From Picochlorum sp. 'celeri' (Eukaryota; Chlorophyta; Trebouxiophyceae), in assembly GCA_010909725.1 (NCBI GenBank), contig JAACMV010000023.1, forward strand, positions 558,001 through 622,000: a stretch of 64,000 nt of DNA, in the 5' to 3' direction. Positions 9,231 through 20,102 of the stretch are shown in pieces. The notes beneath the pieces are model-generated. The model was not told where the DNA came from. It did no database searches and saw only the letters and a program-made list of their open reading frames with translations. The stretch's first letter is position 1. Every line of letters starts with the position of its first letter. The position numbers and the translations under genes were made by a program.

Positions 9231-10268
9231 TTATATCGATCGATCAGCTCCAACATTCAACACTCGCCTCACCTCGTGAGGTTTGAGCTCTACAAATTTG
9301 CCAAATCCTAAATCTCTTGGTATCCTATAACCACCCACTCGTATCCGCCGCAGGACTTTCACTTCCATCCCTGCTGCTTCCACAATATTTCTGACCTCTC
9401 GATTCCTTCCCTCTGCAACAATTATTCGGATTCTATTCCTTTTTGACAGATCGCTATCATCCAGAGCAACGGCTATAGGAACTACTTGGACTCCATTCTC
9501 TTTATCCATGTACCCCTTGGACATTCTCTCCAAATCCAACTTCCCAGGCCTCCTATTCAATGTGACACTGTACTCTTTTGTCAGTCCTGAGGAAGGACGC
9601 TGCACAGCATGGGCCCAATCTCCATCATTTGTTACAAAAATGAGCCCGACACTTTGAACATCAAGCCTGCCTACTGTGAAAAATCTGGGAGCTAGGGAAG
9701 AATTAGAATGTTTCCGTTTCCACTCAGCCACCCATCCGTCAAGTAAATCCACCACCAGCCTATCTCCGGAACCACCTTGTCCATCTTTTGCATTCGTACA
9801 TATATATCCCTTTGGCTTGTTCATTGCGAAATAGTATTTGTTCGTCACAGCAGTCTTTGTCATAATTTTCCCGTCATATCGAATCTCATCCTTCAACACA
9901 TTAACAGTCACTCCAGGCTCACTAACAATCTTGCCATTGATAGCAATTCTACCCTGTTCTATCAAAACATCGGCTCCTCTCCTTGACGCAAGTCCCATTG
10001 AAGCTAATGCTTTGTTCAAACGCATTACATTTGGATCCGAGCCTTGCTCTGTCCTTTGGGCCTGTCCAGAGTGTCGAACCTTTCGCCCATGCTGTTGCCC
10101 CCGCCGCCTCGCTTGACCTGCCTCACAAACAACAGATCTATCTACCCGAAATGTGTCCCTTGCATGAGGAAACGAATGTCCTCTCCCGGCTACTCGTGCA
10201 ACCAAAGTCCTGCATGCCAAACCTCTGCTACTATTTGTCAGGCTGCATGATTTGCACCCAATCATCAT
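9231..10268 (-). CDS. RsuA/RluB-family rRNA pseudouridine synthase, probably plastid
   Basis: The 345-aa protein has an S4 RNA-binding domain (about residues 82-135: LNKALASMGLASRRGADVLI) followed by the RsuA/RluB/E/F catalytic domain. The catalytic aspartate is D203 in the GRLD motif, and the family segment GRNREVRNIVEAAG is present. The first ~75 residues are rich in Arg, Ser and Ala and are absent from bacterial enzymes, so they probably form a plastid transit peptide. The plant relative is SVR1, a chloroplast rRNA pseudouridine synthase. Which rRNA position it modifies cannot be read here. It is divergent from CURT1 and shares an upstream region containing a telo-box palindrome. Confidence 0.9.
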   Translation of the reverse strand: MMIGCKSCSLTNSSRGLACRTLVARVAGRGHSFPHARDTFRVDRSVVCEAGQARRRGQQHGRKVRHSGQAQRTEQGSDPNVMRLNKALASMGLASRRGADVLIEQGRIAINGKIVSEPGVTVNVLKDEIRYDGKIMTKTAVTNKYYFAMNKPKGYICTNAKDGQGGSGDRLVVDLLDGWVAEWKRKHSNSSLAPRFFTVGRLDVQSVGLIFVTNDGDWAHAVQRPSSGLTKEYSVTLNRRPGKLDLERMSKGYMDKENGVQVVPIAVALDDSDLSKRNRIRIIVAEGRNREVRNIVEAAGMEVKVLRRIRVGGYRIPRDLGFGKFVELKPHEVRRVLNVGADRSI

Positions 10269-10362
10269 TAAATCAGTAATTTCAATGTCAAAAGTACACT
10301 TGATATGTATTCAGACCGATCCATAAGCTAGGTCTTCAATGCTGAATGTCCTTCCAAATAAT

Positions 10363-10379
10363 ACCCTAAATTAGGGTTT
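10363..10379. promoter_or_regulatory. Palindromic telo-box in a bidirectional promoter
   Basis: ACCCTAAATTAGGGT is a perfect 7+1+7 inverted repeat, and extending it gives TTAGGGTTT, the complement of the plant telo-box AAACCCTAA. It lies between the start codons of the pseudouridine synthase (-) and CURT1 (+). In plants telo-boxes mark promoters of ribosome and growth genes; a role here is inference. Confidence 0.5.
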
Positions 10380-10540
10380 CGACTTTAAAAAAATCTGGTG
10401 GATTGGATGCGTGCATGGCAAATTTGCACTCAATGCTCAGATCATGCGAGCAAACCCTCCGTTTTAATTCCAAAATAAACAGTTTGATCTCGAAAGATCC
10501 GTGATACCGTCAGTTCATACGACGATCGTTTCTTGCCAGG

Positions 10541-11172
10541 ATGATTGCTTGCTCTGCTATTCGCGTCGCTAACGCTGTCCCAACTCGTGCTAGGTATGGA
10601 ATCATGGATTCAAACAAAATATTTATCCTATAGCCTTGCGTCATATACTGTGTATGCCTGATTTTGGTGGAGTGCCAGTATCACCCAACCCGATCCAAGA
10701 GTCAGGCGGGTGGATGCTTCTCCTCGTGGACATGCGTATACCTCACATCATCATGCTTCAAAATTTCATTGATTGCAGAGTGGCTGGAGGACGTTCTGCT
10801 TTGATGGCAGGTATGCCAGTGAGGAGAAGCGTGGTTGTCAAAGCTGACGCCAAAGAGACTGCCGATGAGGTCATGGAGAACCTTAGCTCTGGAGCTGAGG
10901 ACTTGGCTGACAAGATTCAAAAGTACTGGGAGGAATCTGAGGAGAAGCCAACCATTGTGGCCACTGGATTTGGTTTGTTGCTTGCCCTGTACTTTGTGAG
11001 CAACTTGGTGAATGCTGTGGACAGACTCCCACTCGTTTCCAATGTATTCGAGTTGGTTGGAATTATCTTCTCTGGATGGACTGCCTACAGATACTTCTTG
11101 GTCGATGGAGAGAAGGAGAAGTTGACCGCTGATGTCAAGGGATTCCTCTCCAAGGTTGGAGTCAACTTGTAA
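10541..11172 (+). CDS. CURT1: Thylakoid curvature protein CURT1 (CAAD domain), plastid
   Basis: CURT1 proteins bend thylakoid membranes at grana margins. Exons 10541-10593 and 10779-11172 are joined over a 185-nt intron (donor GTATGG, acceptor TTGCAG), giving 148 aa. The first ~38 residues (start MIACSAIRVANAVPTRAR, basic and hydroxylated) form a transit peptide that crosses the splice junction. The mature part has an amphipathic helix, two closely spaced transmembrane helices (about residues 76-95 and 104-122, with FSGWTAYRYF between helix and tail) and a C-terminal amphipathic helix, the CAAD layout. An in-frame ATG at 10636 sits inside the intron and is not the start. The stop codon overlaps a TGTAA signal. 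Confidence 0.9.
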
Positions 11173-11405
11173 CCAAATGAAGATTCCCTTTGAATGATTT
11201 TTATCAAATGAACTTTTCAATGACGACATTCTTCTATATCGATTGAGGAAAGATGATCATATCAACTGGTTCTCAACGTGTTGAAGAATTTGGTGAGCCG
11301 ATCTGTAACTATATGATGATTTCAGTATTACAACAAAAATCTGCTATGGAATCTACTGCATCATGATTTTTCTCTTTCCACAAGAAAAATCTATCAAATT
11401 ACTGC

Positions 11406-12515
11406 TCATGCAGCCACAGCTTTCTGACCGACAACATTCTTGACAGCCTCCACAACTGCCTCTGGCTGGACAATGGTTGCAGACTCGAGTTCAAAAGCAT
11501 ATGATGTTGGCACATCTTGGGATGAGAGTCTTACTACCTGGTGGTCCAAATCATCGAAAAGAGACTCATTGATGACAGCTGAGAGAGATGCTCCGATTCC
11601 TCCAGTTTTCATGCATTCTTCTACAATAATTGCTTTTCTTGTCTTCTTCACACTCTTTGAGATTGTTTCCATGTCAAACGGTTTCAAAGAGATAAGATCA
11701 ACAACTTCTGGATTGTATCCTTCTTTTTCAAGCTGAGCAACTGCCTGCATGGCGACATATCTCATACGAGAATAACAGAAGATACTTACATCTGTTCCTT
11801 CTCTGACAACCTCAGCCCGCTCGAGACACTGAACTTCGTCTTTATCGCCAACCTCTCCCTTCACATTGTACAACAACACATGCTCGAAGAAGATGATTGG
11901 ATTATCTGATCTAATTGCGGCTTTCAGCAGTGCCTTGGCGTTTCTGGGTGTAGAGCAAGCCACAAGCTGGACTCCTGGGATGGACTGGAAATATGATTCA
12001 AGACGCTGAGAGTGCTCAGCTCCAAGCTGACGACCAACTCCTCCAGGTCCTCTGATCACCATAGGAACACTATATTGTCCTCCAGATGTATAGTGAAGCA
12101 TGCCGCAGTTGTTGGAAATCTGGTTGAAAGCCAACAGCAAGAATCCCATATTCATTCCTTCAACAATTGGGCGCAAACCAGTCATGGCAGCCCCAACTCC
12201 CATTCCCATGAAACCATTCTCGCAAATTGGGGTATCCAAAAGACGCATATCACCATACTTCTTGTACAAATCATATGACACCTTGTAACTCCCTCCATAG
12301 TGTCCAACATCCTCTCCCATCATCATCACCTTTGGGTCACGCTCCATCTCCTCGTCCAAACCCTGCCTCAGAGATTCCCACATCATCATCTCCTCCCCTG
12401 CACGGGTGACAATGCTAGCACGGCGTGCTTGAGGAGCAACCCTTCCACGACTCCCTGTGCATACAGGGACTCCCCGTCGCACTTGGACTGCGCTCTTCAC
12501 TGCACTAGCTTTCAT
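11406..12515 (-). CDS. Plastid pyruvate dehydrogenase E1 component, beta subunit
   Basis: The beta subunit of plastid PDH E1 supports acetyl-CoA supply for fatty-acid synthesis. The 369-aa protein starts with about 40 residues of transit-peptide character, then the conserved E1-beta core: [53 protein letters not shown] and EHVLLYN. The C-terminal transketolase domain is complete ([18 protein letters not shown]). It resembles the chloroplast/cyanobacterial type more than the mitochondrial one. Directly upstream of the ATG the minus strand reads like a splice acceptor (TATTATTTCAG), so a 5'-UTR intron is possible. Its usual partner E1-alpha is not in this window, but plastid FabG is about 18 kb away. 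Confidence 0.94.
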   Translation of the reverse strand: MKASAVKSAVQVRRGVPVCTGSRGRVAPQARRASIVTRAGEEMMMWESLRQGLDEEMERDPKVMMMGEDVGHYGGSYKVSYDLYKKYGDMRLLDTPICENGFMGMGVGAAMTGLRPIVEGMNMGFLLLAFNQISNNCGMLHYTSGGQYSVPMVIRGPGGVGRQLGAEHSQRLESYFQSIPGVQLVACSTPRNAKALLKAAIRSDNPIIFFEHVLLYNVKGEVGDKDEVQCLERAEVVREGTDVSIFCYSRMRYVAMQAVAQLEKEGYNPEVVDLISLKPFDMETISKSVKKTRKAIIVEECMKTGGIGASLSAVINESLFDDLDHQVVRLSSQDVPTSYAFELESATIVQPEAVVEAVKNVVGQKAVAA

Positions 12516-13095
12516 CCCTGAAATAATATAAGATAATATCGATAGTTAAAATGGTGACTCAATCATACGGATATTGAACCAGGTGGCGCCGATGCAGTGT
12601 CATACGTTCTCCCTTGACGAAAAGATCGCTTGATCCCACCTGTCAATGACAACTTGATCCACAACTGATGAAAATTGAGCAAAAAACAGAGATCTAATAT
12701 AAATAGAACACCGTAGAATGCATCATTCATTCGATCAGCCTAGGTTGTGTTGCCTCGGCAGCTCGGCGTCAACTCCATCGACACAGTTGGCATAATGAGG
12801 GTCAGTAACGTACCAATCATGGTGCTTCTGTGAATATATATATCTATTGGTAGAAATGTAGACTGATAATGGGTCCGAACACTGTTTAAAACTCATGCAT
12901 TCCATGCAATGGATAATTCATGCCATCGCTTCAGACCACCTGTCAAAGGCCTTCCGCAGAGGGCAAGATGTGTCAATGTTGCGAGAGGAGGAGGTGCCCA
13001 TACCTCTCACACATCCACATGATTTGGTCAATGTGGTAGCTGACATGTATCAGAGAAAAAAATAGAATTGTGTAATTCGGATTAGGATATCAATA
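12516..13095. other. Divergent promoter region between PDH E1-beta and the S1-domain gene
   Basis: About 580 bp with no supportable coding sequence or tRNA. Both neighbours are read outward from it. A TA-rich stretch lies near 12834-12845, and the PDH side may hold a 5'-UTR intron. No other structure was seen. Confidence 0.5.
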
Positions 13096-14253
13096 ATGGT
13101 GGCACATTTTGTTCAGTGCGGCAGCATGTCCTTACAGCAGGTTCAACTGCGAACCACGTCAATGCACGTGAATGGTAGAAATCAGCACATCTCTTTGCCA
13201 AATAATGTAAATTGTGAAGGGGTTTTCAGCAACACGTATCTTCATGGATGCCGGGTTGGAGGCATGAAGAATTCGTGTGGTCTGTTTTGCCGTAATGTCC
13301 TTGTTAGAGCAGAAGGGTCTTCGCCAGGGGTGAAGATTGATGCCGCGGAAGAAAGCAAAGATGTCGAGACGACTATTCCTGCAGCTTGGGAGAAGGCGAT
13401 TGAGTTGTTGCAGGAGGGAGAGAGTTTTACAACAAAGATTCAAAGTGTGAACAAGAGTGGTGTGTTGATTCCAGTGGGGAAGCTGAGTGGTTTTATTCCA
13501 TACAAGTTGATGAATAGATACACGTTGTCGAGTATTGATAAATCTACATGGACGGAGCAGTTAGTGGGGAGGGACATAACTGTGAAAGTGACCCAAGTTG
13601 TTGTTCCTGAGAGGAGGCTGATATGTAGTGAAAAGGCAGTGATGTTGGAGAAGGCTGCGTCTATGTTGAAGAAAGGGGACGTTATAGAAGGTGTGATATC
13701 GAGCTTGCACAACTTTGGAGCATTTGTTGAAATATCATCTCCGAAGGAGCATGCCGGGACAGAAGTCATCTTGCCATTGAGAGAGCTGTCTTGGGATTGG
13801 GTCTCCAATGTGAGTACAGTGGTAACAAAAGGGCAACAAGTGAGGGTGAAAGTAGTAGATGTCAGTGCGGGCCCCCAGTGTAAAGTGGTTGTTTCTCTGA
13901 AGAGAATGGAGGGGGATCCGTTGCAGGAAACATTGGACAATGTGATGCCTCTTGATGAAGACTTTGACACTGAGGATATTGTTCCGGTTGCGATGCCTCA
14001 GGGAGTGGAAGATATTCTGAACGAGTTGTCGAATGAGAATGGAATAGATGAAGTAACACTTGGAAGGCGAGTGGAGGAGCGTAGAACAGTGAGCCAGGAC
14101 CTTGAGTTGTGGATGAGTAAGGAGTCTGTTACGGATGGCTTCAATCTTGTAGCTAGAGCAGGTCGTGTTGTTCAAGAGATTCACGTGTGCACCTCGATGG
14201 ATGCAGAATCCATGAGAGGTACAGTGCAGCGTGTCCTCAAGCGTGTCAACTGA
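13096..14253 (+). CDS. Plastid S1-domain RNA-binding protein (RLSB/PDE338-like)
   Basis: The 385-aa protein begins with about 75 residues of likely transit peptide. Two S1 OB-fold domains follow: a degenerate one at about 96-175 (TKIQSVNKSGVLIPVGKLSGFIPYKLM) and a canonical one at about 195-275 (GDVIEGVISSLHNFGAFVEI). The C-terminal segment (SQDLELWMSKESV, LVARAGRVVQEIHV) also occurs in plant chloroplast S1 proteins of the RLSB/PDE338 group, which bind plastid mRNA or rRNA and support translation. It is too short and too divergent to be ribosomal protein S1 itself. A TGTAA signal lies at 14272, and the stop is 47 bp from the convergent PFKFB stop. Confidence 0.8.
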   Translation: MVAHFVQCGSMSLQQVQLRTTSMHVNGRNQHISLPNNVNCEGVFSNTYLHGCRVGGMKNSCGLFCRNVLVRAEGSSPGVKIDAAEESKDVETTIPAAWEKAIELLQEGESFTTKIQSVNKSGVLIPVGKLSGFIPYKLMNRYTLSSIDKSTWTEQLVGRDITVKVTQVVVPERRLICSEKAVMLEKAASMLKKGDVIEGVISSLHNFGAFVEISSPKEHAGTEVILPLRELSWDWVSNVSTVVTKGQQVRVKVVDVSAGPQCKVVVSLKRMEGDPLQETLDNVMPLDEDFDTEDIVPVAMPQGVEDILNELSNENGIDEVTLGRRVEERRTVSQDLELWMSKESVTDGFNLVARAGRVVQEIHVCTSMDAESMRGTVQRVLKRVN

Positions 14254-14300
14254 TTGATTTATTTGCTCTACTGTAAAGAATTCTCAAAAAAATTAGAGTA

Positions 14301-16191
14301 TTATTCATAATTTTGGTTCATTCGCCTGACATGCTGTGCTATGACCATTTCAGATGCAGCAAGCTCAGCCATTGATACTGAACGGCGGAATCCTCCATCT
14401 CTTCCCGGGAATGAGGATGGTAATCCAGCATCAGACTTTTCTGGACAATCCTCCGCATAGATTTCAGAGTCACTTTGAGGATCACAAGTACCCTTGTGTT
14501 CCTTGAGCGATGAGTCCATCCAATCCATTTCTTGCAAAGCTTTGTCGACGTCTACGTGGAATCGAGTTTCTGCCATGGTTCCATCGGCTTTTGGAGTCAA
14601 CTCCAGCAATGTATGGAGAGGTATATCTATCACAGGGACCTTCTCCAAACTTTGGTTCATGAAATATCCATACAGTGCTCTCAAAACAGCTTGATGGGCG
14701 ACGATACAAATGCAAGAACGGTCTCTTTCAGCCTCAATGACAACTGGCTCCAGCCTCTGTATCACATCCATGTAGCTCTCTCCAGAGGGGTATCTATACC
14801 TTAATTTGTCTTTCTTTCGCATTTCATGCTCCTCAGGCATTTTTTCTTGTATTTCAGCATACGTCATTCCATCACAGATTCCTGATTGGATTTCATCCAG
14901 TGTCTTCCATCGCACTTTTGGATATGGTAGGTTTGCTGCTGTTGCAATTGTTCGATCGAGGGTGGATGTCCAAACAGCAACAGGTATCGGCTTTCCACCA
15001 AATGTTGGAACTCGACTCGCTAATACTGCAGGTAATAGCTGAGTGTATGCAGCGCCTCGGGTGGAAAGGCCACTGTTGCCCCCAATCTTGCCTTGGACAT
15101 TGAACATTGACTCCCCATGCCTGGTAAGCCAGATACGCCTAGGTCGACCGAGCGCTTTGCATATCTGCATCAAATAAAAGACCATCTTCCCAGGAATGTA
15201 TCCTGAAATTCGATTGACGTCCATGTGTCCACGACCCGTCACCATGTCTATCAATTTCACGTAATGAAGAGACCTGTCAGTGATTGTTTCATACACCGCC
15301 TCATACTTGGCGATGCGGTCTTTGAAATCAGCAAGCGCCTCTTCCATTTTAACTCCACTATAATCAGGGCTATACTTCATCTTCAGCCTGTAATTTTGTT
15401 CCAACACTTTCTGATCCTCACAAACCGACTCAAGAAACATGTATTCAAACCTGCCGTGAAGTCTATCCCTCAGAAAAACTCTGCGACTACTTGTCGAGTT
15501 TGTCGCATCAAAAATTGCCACTTGGGCGTGCTCACCAGCAAGCCAGGACTCCATATCATCCAATGCCGCACACAGTGCTCTGTGCCTGGCTGCATTACCC
15601 TTTGGGTTGCTTGGATCAAAAAACGTAGAGTCTTGTACTTCGCCATTCGTGGCCTGAGACCTCCTATACTGTCCAACGTTGAAATGTTTGGTTGGATGAC
15701 CAAGCCAATTAAAGTAGCACATCAATTTATTGCATAAAAACGTCTTCCCACGTGCAGGGAGTCCCACCAGAATGATGACCAATTTCTGCCTATCAGCCTT
15801 CTTCACTTTAACTTTATTTCCCGACAGTGTTTGCTGCATAAATGATATATACATATAACGTCATCCAAATGCTTTTCAACATAAAAAAATAGTCACAAAA
15901 TTGCGCACATTCTTGTTGCTTTCAGAAGGACTTGATATGGAACTTCCAAGGTCAGAATCGCTGTATCCAAAGTCATCCTCGCTCTCCTCATCATCTGCAA
16001 GAAGTTTTAGATCCTTAAAATACACATGGGCCCGGGATTGTTCAGCCTCAAGGCCATGATGGCCTTCTTGCTGCACGTCACTTGTGTTCAAGTTGGGAAC
16101 CACAGTCACTGCGTCCACAGCCGCAAGCCCTTGCTCGGGAGCAAGCCTCTGCAGATTCTGTGGAACACTTTTAGAGTTCTTCTTACTTCCC
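14301..16191 (-). CDS. 6-phosphofructo-2-kinase/fructose-2,6-bisphosphatase (5' exon missing from model)
   Basis: This bifunctional enzyme makes and breaks fructose-2,6-bisphosphate, the cytosolic switch between glycolysis and sucrose synthesis. Exons 14301-15833 and 15909-16191 are supported (75-nt intron, donor GTGCGC). The kinase domain has the P-loop GLPARGKT and FDATNSTSSRR. The phosphatase domain has the RHGES histidine loop, EIQSGICDGMTYAEI, YRYPSGESY and the second histidine in HQAVLR. The exon at 15909-16191 encodes an acidic, Ser-rich leader without the CBM20 starch-binding domain typical of plant F2KP. It begins at a good acceptor (TATGCACAG) in mid-codon, so a further upstream exon with the ATG exists. 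One option uses an ATG cluster in 16310-16385 with a weak GTTGTT donor, but I could not settle it. Confidence 0.9.
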
Positions 16192-16545
16192 CTGTGCATA
16201 TAATAAACATGAAATGTCAGATCGAGCGTAGACACAAGGTCAAATGCAATGTCGTAAACCTACGACAAGGTATATCCCTTGAGACACACCCATTGAAAGA
16301 AACAACCTACCAATATTCCCACATTGTATATAAATGTCACATGTTTGCCTTGGCTTGAGCATATAGGCCCTGGGCATGATCATCATTCCAGGCCTGCATA
16401 TATATGCATATATGCATAATTCAGCACTCGAGAGATTTCCGAGATGATCATCATCGGATGTGCCAGGTTTTCATTGGGATATCATTTGCATTGCAAATGG
16501 GGGATTTTAATATCATCTTATTAAAGATCTATGTAGCATAGATGA
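16192..16545. promoter_or_regulatory. PFKFB-CRM divergent region with TA-rich palindromes
   Basis: This region should contain the undetermined first exon of PFKFB and both promoters. It includes overlapping palindromes GCATATATATGC (about 16396-16407) and GCATATATGC (about 16406-16415), which could be TATA-like elements or simple secondary structure. Confidence 0.35.
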
Positions 16546-17104
16546 ATGATGTGGGCCAGTGGTAAGCAAGTAGTACCTGTCTCCTCTACTCAAGTGCTTT
16601 TGAACAAAGTAATTTCCTTCAGAACTCAGCGAATAGAGCAGGATAGATGTTTTCATTCAAAATTTTCAAATAGAAGAACGGAGAGAATATACAAATGTCG
16701 TGTTCTCTCCTGTAGGTCTGCTGCCAGAGAAGAAGTTGCCAGCGTAGACACTCTCGATATACCTGAGGACGAGCTGAGAGATTTGATTCGGCAGGGCCAC
16801 GCTATGAAAGATACTATCAAAGTTGGGCGGCGGGGTGCTTGTCAATACGTAGTCGATCATATAAAGAAACGTTGGAATACAAGCAAGGTGAGGTGATTCC
16901 TGGGCATTTGTTCTTGCTCCTTGTTGGTTGCCATCATCTGACGAACTTTGTTTTTGTTCTTCTGTTCAGATAGCAAAGCTGCACTGTTCGGGGAAACCAG
17001 CGAATAACATGAAGCAGCTTGCACATGAATTAGAAGTTGCGACAGGTGGTAGAGTCATCTTTAGGTCTGGAGGCAGCATATTACTTTTAAAGCATCAAGC
17101 TTAA
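16546..17104 (+). CDS. Single CRM-domain (YhbY-like) RNA-binding protein, organellar
   Basis: Exons 16546-16887 and 16970-17104 (82-nt intron, donor GTGAGG, acceptor TGTTCAG) give 158 aa. After an N-terminal ~70 residues of targeting character there is one CRM domain: ELRDLIRQGHAMKDTIKVGRRG, then after the splice site KLHCSGKPANNMKQLAHELE and ATGGRVIFRSGGSILLLKH. CRM domains derive from bacterial YhbY, a pre-50S ribosome factor, and in plants serve group II intron splicing and ribosome maturation in organelles. The canonical GxxG loop reads GRRG. A one-domain protein this short fits the YhbY-like or CFM4/CFM9-like class; the organelle is unknown. Reading exon 1 without splicing stops after 116 codons. 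Confidence 0.85.
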
Positions 17105-17228
17105 TATCAAATAATATCAAACACACATATGTCACAAAATCATAATTACCGTGTTTTGTGGATCATTGTCAAAATCATGTTTGTACCAAACGAATGATGT
17201 CGTGTTTTTTTTGGTCTGATGATTCTTT

Positions 17229-18122
17229 TCAGCAAGCTTTGTAAAAGGCATACAAATCCCAATCAAGCTTTGCAAGAATGCGTGGTTCACTTTCAATCAA
17301 AGTCTGTTTATCTATTCCTGTAACAGTAACCATGAACGAAGCGTTTGGTATCGTATCCCTTGAGGAATAGAATTTGAGTGCCACCCAGAATGTTGTGGCC
17401 AGCGTCACTGTCTCAATACTGGTGTTTACTCTTTTCAGAAACCTACGTATACAGCAATGTGTTTAACGTACTCATACTATATGATACGATTCAGTTGTTA
17501 GAAGGTGATACGTACCTCAACATCCGTATGCACATTCTCAAGACCAGATCAACTGGGATTCTACGGCAGTTCACATGCCTTTCTGCAAGACTGTGTGCCC
17601 ATCCAGTCAAAACAGAGATATGCTTGAATATCATAGGATAAGTTCCTGATTTAGACGGTTGATTCTGAATCCAAAGCGGCTTGCTGCTGTGAAGGTCGGC
17701 CTCCTCTGTTGTTGGGTACCCTGATTTTGGGCGCTTCATCGCGTTGGCGGGAACCTGTGCTGTTGTATCAGAGTAAGCACCCAACGGCACAAACAGATGC
17801 GCAAAGCCCATTCCATCAAGGTTATTACAAATCATTTTCGAACGGTTTTCAAGAATGAAGCCAAAATAAACGAAAACAACGGATACTCTCCTACAGTGGG
17901 CGAACCGTACGTTGACTCGAGACTCTGCGAGAAAGATTGCCAAGATAAGGTCTTTCCTTCCGAATAAATAACGACAATATGAAATAGATTAAATAACTTA
18001 GAATAAGAATACAGAGGATCTGGGAATGGAATGTTACTCATGCTGAACAAGAGAATGTCGGAATCACACGTTTCGAGCTCCGAATAACCGGTCAAATCTA
18101 TCGTTCCACCGTGATGCTTCAT
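17229..18122 (-). CDS. Cyclin-box protein, three exons (P/U-type or Pho80-like)
   Basis: Joining 18122-18038, 17924-17516 and 17442-17229 gives an open frame of 235 aa. The best-supported part spans exons 2-3, where a 73-nt intron (donor GTACGT, acceptor ACGTAG) joins two halves of one fold. Exon 2 ends with FKHISVLTGWAHSLAERH and RIPVDLVLRMCIRMLR. Exon 3 continues FLKRVNTSIETVTLATTF, WVALKFYSS and LIESEPRILAKLDWDL. That pattern of small residues, VALK, a Glu before ILxxLDWDL and helix spacing is a single cyclin box, closest to the short P/U or Pho80-like cyclins. Exon 1 and the first part of exon 2 are less certain; translation could start within exon 2. It is tandem behind eIF2A, about 115 bp from its stop. 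Confidence 0.6.
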
Positions 18123-18236
18123 GAATCTCGCTGCATCTCGCAGGTAGCTTCCCGTACAGCCAACCCATGTTTCCTCGGCATATTTCACATCTTTGCAAGC
18201 AGAAGCGAAAACCGCAATACTCTTATTCTATGTAGT

Positions 18237-20038
18237 CTAGTTTGCTGTTTGTTTTTTCTTTGCTCGACGTTTCGCATTCTTCAAGGCTGCTTTGCTGCTA
18301 GCGCCTGCGGGTTCGGCGCCTGGAGGCAGGTTTCCTCCTGCTGGTTGAGATCTGGATGTCATCGACCCGGGCCTAATTTTCCCGCCAGAATCAGACTGAT
18401 CACGTGCTAGACTAAATGACGCTTTTGGTGCACTTGTGACACCTTTATTTCGCAAATGAGGTGGAATATATCCTTTGGACTTCACAGGCTGCTGAACTGC
18501 AGGCTGAATGGATGCAGGCTCAGCATCTCCTTGTCCTCGTGGTGACTGAGGGCGGTCCTCAAACGTGCCCTCTTTCGCAGGCTTCCACAAGGCCTCATAC
18601 AGAGTTGGATACTGTTTCTGATTTATGAGAGTTCCATTATACTTGAATATTTGGAAGCCATTGTCGACTCGCAACCTAGGGGCAGTTGTTGCTGTCAAAA
18701 CATACCGACCACATGGAGACCACTGCAATGACACACCATTGCTGGCCCTCGTCGACCCCATCAGTTTACACTTGGCATCAGCCTTCTTATCATAAAAGAC
18801 CAAGTCTCCTGGAAGATTACCGAATCCAGCGAGAGCGAAAAAGCGCCCGAAAGGATTCCATCGGACGAGACTGTAAGGCCCAGAGCCAAGATCAAACTTT
18901 GGAACACAGGAATCTGTGAACAGCGTTGACTTCGCTGGCATGAATCCTGCTACAGTGACAAAATAATCCCCTCTTGGTGACCATTGCACATCATGTATTG
19001 GGCCATCTTTTGGCATCTGGACAGCCATGTCTTTGGATCCATCTGAGGAGAAATAAAATAGTTTCTGTTCCCCATAATAACTTTGGTTCGTAGCATCAAC
19101 GTCCGCTGCAGCAATGATCAGAACCGCTGTTCCATGACAATTCCATAAAAATCGTACCGAGTTGGCTCTGAAAAAAGATTTCCTAGCCATTGGTGCCGGT
19201 GTAGTTCCTTGAGAACACTCTTGTATCCTGTGCAATGCTAAATACCCAGGGGTCCCCTTGATTTCAGGCACATACGTCATGACAAGCATTGAATCCACAT
19301 CACTCATCACAGCTTTTGGGCTAAGAGCAAATTTAGAAATGCCCTTGACAGGAAACTTGAGGCATGGTCCTGAAGAACAGTCTTGCTTCAGATTATACAC
19401 ATGGAGCGTGTTTGTCACCTGATGCACGCAATGCCCATCATCGGCAGTAAACTGAATACTTGGCCAGTGGTCTCTATCCAACTCTTTCTGTCGCAATTGT
19501 ATCAAGCATGAACCGTCACTCACTCTCCACACTTTGAGATTCGGCTCAAAATGTCCTTGCTCATTCTTGACTGGCCGCTCAAAAGTCAACACGTATTGCC
19601 CATGGCTTGAAAACGCCGCCGCTCGAACCCCTCTACACTTAATCTTACGAATTAGGGCATTATCTTCTGCATTCAGAATCTCTACGCCCTCATCATCGCC
19701 AATCAGGCACGTTGCCGCATCTTTCGAATACTCCAAAACCAAGGCTTGTCTTCTACAGCAGCAATCATACCATCAGATCACTCAAAAGAGTTAATTATAC
19801 TATACATATCATCGATACGCACTTGATAGTGGAGCTGCACCCCAATTCTTGAAGCCCTGTCACAACTTCCACCGCCTCAGGCGTTCTTGCTGCAATCAGA
19901 ATCCTCACATTTATTTACTATTAGATATTAATATGAAATTATTGTCTTGATGGATGATCCTCTCTGTCCATCAGCACATCACGATCGCATGTGTTTTGTT
20001 CTCCACCAAAACGTACCCACAATCTTCAACGCTGCCAT
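18237..20038 (-). CDS. Eukaryotic translation initiation factor 2A
   Basis: eIF2A is a WD-repeat factor linked to non-canonical and stress-related initiation. Exons 20038-20017, 19889-19823 and 19752-18237 give 534 aa. The first exon is only 22 nt (MAALKIV plus one base). The junctions (donors GTACGT and GTGCGT) restore VARTPEAVEVVTG and TIKRQALVLEYSKDAATCLI. The propeller segments KSFFRANSVRFLWN, ASYYGEQ-like QSYYGEQKLFYFSS, GFMPAKSTLF, LAGFGNLPGDL and ATTAPRLRVDNGFQIF are diagnostic for eIF2A. The C-terminus is the basic, disordered eIF2A tail (GYIPPHLRNKG, then Lys/Arg-rich to the stop). The large exon alone lacks an ATG start, which led me to the upstream exons. Confidence 0.93.
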
Positions 20039-20102
20039 CGAGCAAAATATTGTCGATGGATATGTGAAATAGTAAATTTACAACTGTCCTTGGCATGGCA
20101 GA

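Noticed and set aside
10702..11229. 175-codon minus-strand frame opposite CURT1
   Set aside because: It is antisense to a well-supported CURT1 exon and has no recognisable motif.
13440..13970. 176-codon minus-strand frame opposite the S1 gene
   Set aside because: It overlaps the S1 domains exactly; it is a shadow frame.
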